The position numbers and the translations under genes are program-made. A stretch of 64,000 nt of DNA, taken from Carettochelys insculpta (lineage: Eukaryota; Chordata; Testudines; Carettochelyidae). The stretch's first letter is position 1. The number at the start of each line of letters is the position of its first letter. The stretch is taken from contig NC_134161.1 of assembly GCF_033958435.1 (NCBI RefSeq), forward strand, positions 12,152,001-12,216,000, read 5' to 3'. Below the pieces are notes generated by a model that saw nothing but the letters and a program-made list of their open reading frames with translations, searched no databases and had not been told where the DNA came from. This document shows, piece by piece, positions 57,026 through 64,000 of this stretch.

Positions 57026-58954
57026 CTGTCGGGCAACCCCATCTCATCTCCTGGGGTGTGCTGCATTTCAGAAGATACCTAGTGCTAGGGCTAGGCAGGG
57101 TTAATGTGTGTGCCTGCTGTTTAAGATGTAAGGGGACGAGGCTGAGGAACAGGGATGGGAAGGCCTTAGGGAAGAGCTGATCAAAAGCCAAAATAAATAC
57201 ATCTGATGAGCATAACCAATTTTTAAGCAGTGCAGATTTTCTCTGATGTCACACATTCAAACCAAAAGCAAAGAAACAAATGAAAGACAGAAGTACATCT
57301 GGCCCGAGTCACCAGTAAGGAACAATGAATCTAACTGCATCCAACCTTCAGTGCAGTGCATCTATAGGTAGTGGGGGAATCCCACCCTCCAGCCTTCTCT
57401 GCTGGCATCGGATCCATCTAGTAAGAGAAGGAAACCTCCATCCCACAACAGTCTCTGCCCAGAGGGAAAAGTAATCTCTCTTCCAAGTGTGTGTGTGTCA
57501 TACACTGACCTACATGGCCACAATTTCTTCTGAAAACAAAATCTGCTCCTCTCTTTTATTAACGGGGTGTGGACAGGTGTTAGATCCCAATGTAAAGTCA
57601 GGCAAAAAGCTGGGGGCTGCCAAGAAAATTCCATGCAAGGTTCTTGAACTTCCAAAGAGAGCTGTCATTCTGTGGGGTTTAAATCTCCTTATGGCCCTTC
57701 TGCTGGAAGGCAAGAGCACTCATGAGAACTGGGAAGTCAAAAGGAAGAGAAACAGGAGCAGAAGTGACCTGCCAAGTTTGGATTGCACTGAGAAAGGGGA
57801 AACAAACCCCACTGTGAACCTTCTGAACTAGAAGGAAAATCTCAGCCTGAAGCACACACGCACAAACCAAAGCTGCCCATGCTGCATGCCTGAAGCCACA
57901 AAACGGCGGAACATTCAGCCCAGCATCACTCATGCAATTCTCAAAATTCAGCAAAGGGAAGATGCAGATGAAAGTCAGCACAGGGGATTTTTGCTGATCT
58001 CAGCCATGAAGCAGCTGCCCCAGTGCAAACCGCCTGGGCAACCTGGCAAAACTGCTGGTGGCATCCGAGAAAAACTCACCCCGCTTGGAACTGGAGTCAA
58101 ATGCACCACTGAAAAGCTACACAAGGACTGCATGACTGCCGCTACACCAGTGATCAAAATGGGGACAAATGCAAAGTGCAATCCAAGCCCTAGAGAGTCA
58201 CATTGCAGTCCAGGCCCTCAGCTGTTGTAATATCACTGCCACTCTCCTTACTGATAGAGATCTGTCAATGCAGCTTTTTATCTACCATGGGGGTCACCAC
58301 TGAACTGAGCAAAAGCAGCCGGTTTCATCACTTCACCCCATCACAGCATGCTGCCAGACCAAGGAGGTACTTGGGGGTGAGAGGGGAGAACAGAGGAATG
58401 TATTGGACACGTACATAACCTATTCAGTGTGACCAAAGAGTTGCTGAGACCCAAGCTGCTTGTAGAGGGACTAATTTCACACAGGGTGGGTTCCATGCTG
58501 TGCCCAAATGAAGCTTTGGGTATGGAGGGGATGTGTATCATTTGGAAGCCTTTCTCCCATGGCCTCACTGGAGACTGTCCCTGTTCGACTTGCCGTCTCG
58601 CCTGCTCTGCGTCGAGCAGCTGGAGGGCATGTGGCTGGGTGAAGGATGTTTGCAGGATCTTTGGTTATCACTGGCTGGTTGTGATTGGGAAGGCAATTAC
58701 TGCTTCTTGCTTTCCCTTGTGTGGGTTTCTGGGGTTTGGAGGAGGACATGAAGGGCTCTCAGGAGGATTAGAACAAGAAGGGGAGTTTCTCGCCATCTTC
58801 CTGTATGCAGGTCCTGCGACCTGTGAAGGGAATTCCTGCTGAGGTAGGGGATGGAGGGGTCTCCAGGCTCTTGCAAGAGAGGAAAGGACCACCCCCCTTG
58901 TATTCTCATCTCTGCTGCCCCTGACTCCCCACCTAGGAGAGAAATGGGGTGATG
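57026..58954. other. unique non-coding sequence
   Basis: About 1.9 kb. A TG run at 57487-57498. Frames up to 137 codons (58429-58842 and others) overlap on both strands with no motif recognised. The span was examined for splice-bounded exons and none is convincing. Confidence 0.4.
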
Positions 58955-59342
58955 TGTCACAGGGGGCCACCAGGCCCTGCACCCCAACCATAAGTGGAGC
59001 AGAAGGTTTATTAGGTGACAGGGACACAGCATAAAACAGACTCGTTGGCACAGAAACCAAAGACAGTCTATATAATCTATCTTGTGGAAGGGGGCCTGGA
59101 AGGGGACCCGAGCCCAGGTCCTGTCCCTCCTCTCCAGCAAGATGAGGCTCCCCAACTCAACTGTCCACTTCCAATTCAAACCAGCCAGGCCCCTCCTCCC
59201 TCCTTTGTCCTGTTTCCTGGGGAAGAAAGGTGTCACCTGGCTGCCTAGACTACAACTGACATGGAGGAGCACAGACTACATGGGAAAAGTCATCACACTG
59301 AAACTCCCGTAATCAACTACGTACACACCCCATTTGGTCACA
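58955..59342 (-). mobile_element. solo LTR of an endogenous retroelement
   Basis: On the minus strand it begins TGTGACCAAAT and ends CCCTGTGACA (TG...CA). A TATA-like sequence (minus strand of 59069-59075) lies about 60 bases upstream of an AATAAA signal (minus strand of 59007-59012), itself about 50 bases from the 3' end. That is the usual U3-R-U5 order. No internal gag or pol sequence is seen on either side. The flanks show no clear short duplication, so the exact ends may be off by a few bases. From memory, similar LTRs with 'ggtttattaggtgacaggga' are abundant in turtles. Confidence 0.7.
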
Positions 59343-60162
59343 ACCTGCAACTGGGACTCACCACTCCTTCCGTCTCTCTCTCTCTCTGCAACACTCGTGT
59401 TTCATTTTGTAAACAGATACCGGAGACACCAGCCTTTGTTTGCCCTACAGGTGGGCTCACGAGACAGCACAGAGAGGACCTGGTATCTCCCAACAACAGG
59501 CTGATTCCCTGCTTTTGCCAGTACAGAGTTCCCTGGGCTGGTCTGCTTCACAAAGAGAAGGAAAGGGGTTGCCTTCAGAGACAGTCTGGGAACAAGTAGC
59601 TGCTTCCTGGTGAGAGGCAGAGCCCAGCTGGGACTGATGGAGAGGGGCACAGGTGGCTAATCAGCAGCAGAGTGAGATCTCAGCTTATAGGAGGTGCAAA
59701 CAGTGGCTTGGAGTTCATTTCTGCTGAGGTGCTGCAGAACTAGGCTGGGCTCAGGAAAGCCTCAGGGAATGGAACTGAATCTCAGGCATGTGGGAGACAT
59801 TTGTGTTCCTTACCTGACAGACTGTCTTGTGTATTAGGTCCTTACTCACAGCTAATTGGAGTCATCGCTTACTGGCCATCCCAAAGGTGTGGTGGGAAGA
59901 CGGGGCTGAACAGAGGGGGAAGGGGAAGGGTTAGCAGCCTGTGAGGTGCAGAAGGTCAGGACAGACAACCTCTTTTGGACTTAAAACTTCTTGACTCTGA
60001 CTCAGAGCAGCAGGAAGCTCCGGAATCTGGTTCCTCATGGGCCTGCGTGAACATTTTCACTGGCCCATCAGGATTCACATCTCCACCACACCTATCATGC
60101 TGGGCAAGGCTCACTGACACACCAGTAACAAGCAAACGGGCTACACTACAGAAGGATAATTT
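59343..60162. other. unique non-coding sequence
   Basis: A short CT run (about 59371-59386). Nothing else recognised. Confidence 0.45.
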
Positions 60163-60571
60163 GGGTGTGTCTACACAGCAAAGTTATTTTGGAATAATGG
60201 CCACTACTCCAAAACAACTTTGCGAGTGTCTACACAGCAAAACCGTGATTTTGAAACAATTTCAGAATAGCAGACGGCTTATTTCAAACTCTGTAGAACT
60301 CATTTGACAAGGAATAGTGCCTATGCCGAAACAGATGTTTCAGAACAGAAGCTGTGCAGACAAAGAATAGGGGCTATTTCGGAATAAGCCATAGTGCTTC
60401 GGGGCTGTAATCCAAAATAGGCTCTATTGTGTGTGGACACTGTTTTGAAATAGCTGAGCGCTATTCCGATGCACATTTTGTGTACAGGCGCGCTATTCTG
60501 AAATAAACTAGTCTGGAAAATCTCTTCTGAAATAGCTGATTCTGAAATAATGCTGCTGTGTAGACATGGCC
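60163..60571. mobile_element. non-autonomous DNA transposon, GTCTACAC type with TATTTCGAAATA units
   Basis: Left end gggtgtgtctacacagca and right end tgctgtgtagacatggcc are terminal inverted repeats flanked by ttt on both sides (60160-60162 and 60572-60574). A 16-bp direct repeat gtgtctacacagcaaa occurs at 60167 and again exactly 60 bases on. Between them 18-base arms (60178-60195 and 60207-60224) form a hairpin with two mismatches. The body holds many 'ctatttcggaataagcc' or 'gaaatagct' units, most with the CpG lost, as in the element at 27313. Confidence 0.85.
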
Positions 60572-63169
60572 TTTCATGGCTATTCAGCAGGAAGAGAGGA
60601 GCTGAGCTTCTTATGTGAGCCTCTGTAAGCCAGTGCCATTGTCAGTCTTTGGAGAGTAGTAATATTCCACTTTCCCCCGGGGTGGTGTAAAGCATAACTA
60701 GACATTGCACAGGAAGGTTAGTCAGTGGCTAGGTCAGTCCTGGCTCTTGCTGCATCCATGAGGCCTCATCTGTAGACACAGATGGATGCGAAGGCCACAC
60801 TGTGATTGTGGGATGTGTTGGAAGCAAAATGCCACTGTTGGATGATTTTGGAAACACAGAGCTCGTTGGGGAAAAAAATTGCAACAAACATTCCCTCTCC
60901 CTCTATCACTTCCCGTTCTCCAGGGCCCCCGAACTCACATGCACTCACCATATCTCTTACAGCTGTTGTCTCTGTTTTACAGACAGGCATGTCCAGCCTC
61001 CAACAGGCATGTTCCTGGATCTCTACTTCAGCATTTCAGATGAACAGAACATCAAGACCATACAGGGCAGGTGGTCGGAGCTTGTTTGTACCTCTACAGG
61101 GTTGGTTGTTGAAGGGGTTAAAGCAGAAGGCACCAGACCCACAGGAAAGTTTTGGGAACAATGTTTCTGATCTTTCTCTGGTTTAATTAGCATGGTTTTA
61201 TTCCCTCATTGCCTGGCAGTTTTTAACAACATCCATTGCAAACACTGCATAATTACCATAATTGGGTCACCCCTAAGATATGAGAGTGACACCCAGGGCA
61301 CCCTCCCAAGAGAAACTGATTTCTGGCTCATTATAAGCTTTGGCTTGACAGGCTCAGTGTCAAGAAGACAAGTGATCAGAACAAATGCACCGGGGAGAAC
61401 CCAGGGGCCGTGCCACCCGCCAGTGTGAAGTGCCACAATGTCACCTCAGAGCATCTGCTCCTGTGGCTCTTCCTGGATGGGGTTTGCTACAGAGGAGATA
61501 TGACCTATTCACCCAGCTCACAAGGACTCACGATGGCCAGTACTGCTGGCGAAAAACACAAGCTGCTGCCCTCCGCCTGGTCGGATCAGCCCAGTGCTGT
61601 GTTGGAAACTCTCTCTGGAGAGCTTGAAAGTTGGAAGAAGCCCTAGCGGGGTCAGTGCTGCATCCCAGCTCTCCTTAAAGTTTAGTTTTGTCTTGCGCTG
61701 GGCTTTCGATTCAGGCAAATCCAAAGCGTGGGCCCGTCTGCTCAGTTCAAGTGAGCCCCGGGTGTGGGGTGCTCACCTGTTGGGTTGAGGTCTGTGCCTA
61801 CTCTAGCCCTTATGCACAGAGGTGCCAGGCTGCACAGCAATTACCTCCCTCTGGCTAGCATATGTCGTCTATGTTCAGTGCCCCACTGTCAGCCTCAGCA
61901 TAGCGTTAAAGGAGTAAGCCCATGCACTCCTAGGTCTGCCTGGCTGCCAGTGGCGTCTGGCTATTTAATCTCTCTTACAAGCCAAAACAACCCCAGCTTC
62001 CCTCCTTTGGGGATGGCTGGTGAGCTGAGCACCTTGACAGCCAGGTAGGGGAGCTCCTTCTCTTACCCGCCCCTTCTTGAGTCCCCCGGCTGTAGGACCC
62101 AGAGACTCTCCTGGCTTTCAGAACATGGGAGAAGCAAGGGGCCATCTGCCCAACTCCCTCCAGGCTCAAAAGTGGTTGAGTAACAAGATACCTGCTCCTT
62201 TTCATCTCTTCCTTTCATGGGCTCCTTTGTCACCGTCCACACGTGTCCACACACTAACCTGTTTCATTTGAAACGGCCCCTGTGGTAGCATGGAATGTTC
62301 CTGATAGCCCTGGAGACCACGTCCTGCAGTAAAGCCCCAGAAAGAGTGTAATGTGGGTGTTTCTCATACAAGCTTCCTATAGGCTCCCTGGAGAATAAAA
62401 CCCCGCTCTGGACAGCAAAGGAGTCCTACAAGAGAATCAGTTAGCCAGGGAAAATATGATTCCCTTTGCTGAGACTCCTTATAAGCCAGGCCAATTTTAG
62501 GGGTGTTTTTGCAACATGGAGAGCTCTCTGTGAAGAGCTGCTTTCCCATACGCAAATCACTGAACATTCAACAGCTGATCACTGCTGTGACACAGACATA
62601 TCCACCTGCGTCTGACCCACCACATGAACTTCCCGGCAGGGAAGGGGGCTTGTGGTAGCTCTGCCCAAACACAGCTCTACTGGGTTATCATTGTTCTCCT
62701 GGGTTGTGTGTATGGGAAACGTTTTCAGATTTACATCATATGTGAAATGATGGCTCCCAAATGACACGCAGAGGTGAACTGTACAGGCAGGGTGAGGCTC
62801 AGAGCCTGAACATCCTGGACAACTGAAATGCATTGCTCCAGCCCTCTCTTTGCAGTCTGGAGCAGACACAGGCTTGAGCAGTGACAAAGTCAGAAAGAAC
62901 CTCACTGGTTGGCACTACCCAGAGAACCAGCAGGATTGAGGTGAAGGCAATGAAACACCCTGATTATGACATGAGACGAACATCTGGGACCGTGAGAGAA
63001 TGAGAAAAGGCACAACATGATATCCTTTAAGACAGGCTGCCAGGGCATGCGTCTCATGAAACGAGAATCCCAGTTCTCTTGAGCACAAATATGCTGTAAG
63101 GACGGATCATTGGGCAAGAAATACCTTTGGGTAGACCGGAATGTATACAGGTAATAGATATAAACTGTA
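60572..63169. other. unique non-coding sequence
   Basis: About 2.6 kb, the longest stretch here without a recognised repeat. Frames of 60-126 codons overlap in several phases on both strands. None has a recognisable domain, although the span would be the first place to test for a diverged exon by cross-species alignment. Confidence 0.4.
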
Positions 63170-63522
63170 GAATCACAGAACCATAAAATCCTAGAACTGG
63201 AAGGGGCCTCAAGAGGTCATCCAATCCGGTGCCCTGAACTCATAGCAGGACCAAGCACCATCTAGATCATCCTGTTCAATATTTATCTAACCCGTTCTTG
63301 AATATCTCCACTGATGGAGATTTCGCAGCCTCCGTAGGCAATTTATTCCAGTAATTAACAACTCTGATAGGAAATTTTTCCTAATATCCAATCTAAACCG
63401 TCCTTGCTGCAATTTAAGCCCATTGCTTCTTGTCCTATTTTCAGAGGCTAAGGAGACCAATGTTTGCTCCCTCCTCCTTATAACACCCCTTTAGGCACTT
63501 GAAAGTGCCCTGCTGCTAGAGT
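63170..63522 (-). repeat. CR1 LINE 3' end, long copy
   Basis: 'gaatcacagaaccataaaat', 'ctggaaggggcctcaagagg', 'caatttattccagtaattaa', 'tttcctaatatccaatctaa' and 'tttaagcccattgcttcttg', continuing to 'ttataacacccctttaggca'. The reverse complement gives the CR1 3' untranslated end for about 350 bases, the longest CR1 copy here. Confidence 0.93.
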
Positions 63523-63632
63523 CCTTCCTGCTGCCATGAAAGTCTCCAGCTGTGGAGAAAACCTCTGGCAGCTCTTCACTACCACGTCATTACACACTGC
63601 AGTGTGGATGCAGCCTGCTTTTTGCGCAAGTG

Positions 63633-63817
63633 CAGGGCTCCCTCTAATTTTTCCCATCCATGTGCAGAATCCATTTTGTTATGTGCACCAAGGCATGTGC
63701 AAATGTGCACCATCAATAGAAACACGCTGCCAGCTGTGGGTGCTCTGCTAATCAGCTGGGCAGCTCCTGAATCTCTCCTAGGTGGCCACCCAAGCTCTCT
63801 GCTCACCGGGAACACTG
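63633..63817 (+). mobile_element. hAT-like MITE, copy 8 of 8
   Basis: Left end cagggctccctctaattttt, right end accgggaacactg, 185 bp, near consensus throughout. Flanking octamers cgcaagtg and ctgcagtg agree at 5 of 8. Confidence 0.92.
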
Positions 63818-64000
63818 CTGCAGTGTACAGCTACATGTACCGTACATACTGCTAACAAAGATATAGTCTCAGTGTCTATTGTGCCAGTGGCATCAATGCC
63901 CTGTCTCAGGCCATTCTTCTTAAAGGGGAGCCCCTGCCACCTCCTTCGCCCCTGGAGCTCTCCATGTTAACGCAGAGCAAACGTGTCTCTAGCCACAACC

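Noticed and set aside
60806..61186. 126-codon plus-strand frame in the long repeat-free stretch
   Set aside because: A second frame of similar length is open in another phase over the same bases, and neither shows a known domain.

Overview
The window reads as non-coding vertebrate DNA, either intergenic or deep intronic. I find no protein-coding exon, tRNA, rRNA or other RNA gene that I can support. Every long open frame is explained by a repeat, by base composition, or by chance.

The repeat content points to a sauropsid, most likely a turtle. It holds CR1 LINE 3' ends of several subfamilies, old MIR-type SINE relics, a retroelement tail built around a 'cacgaaagctcat' core, and many non-autonomous DNA transposons whose ends carry a GTCTACAC motif. 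A young CpG-rich element at 46048-46758 matches my memory of elements common in softshell turtles. That species-level reading is inference; I could not search any database.

Layout. 1-10 kb: CR1 ends, one GTCTACAC element (2395), a relative of the fold-back family (7195), and the first copy of an eight-copy hAT-like MITE (3992). 10-20 kb: MIR, a hAT relic (12024), retroelement tails, and a second MITE copy (18733). 20-32 kb: a reverse-oriented GTCTACAC element, a long polypyrimidine tract, a Tigger-like element (23411), two large DNA elements at 25605 and 27313 (the second split by a 438-bp fold-back element), and CR1s. 32-45 kb: hAT (33024), old palindromic relics, an AT-rich hairpin, and four more GTCTACAC-type elements. 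45-64 kb is the densest part: CR1, six copies of the hAT-like MITE, the young composite element, a GC-rich repeat holding the longest open frame, a Tigger-like element interrupted by another repeat, a hAT-like element with twin hairpins, a solo LTR on the minus strand, and a final CR1.

No genes work together here. The story is of transposons: nested insertions that give relative ages, target-site duplications that assign families (8 bp for the hAT-like MITE, 3 bp for several GTCTACAC elements, TA for the Tigger-like ones), and large inverted repeats that could form long hairpin RNA if transcribed. Family names come from terminal motifs and memory of repeat consensus sequences, and boundaries of degraded copies are approximate.
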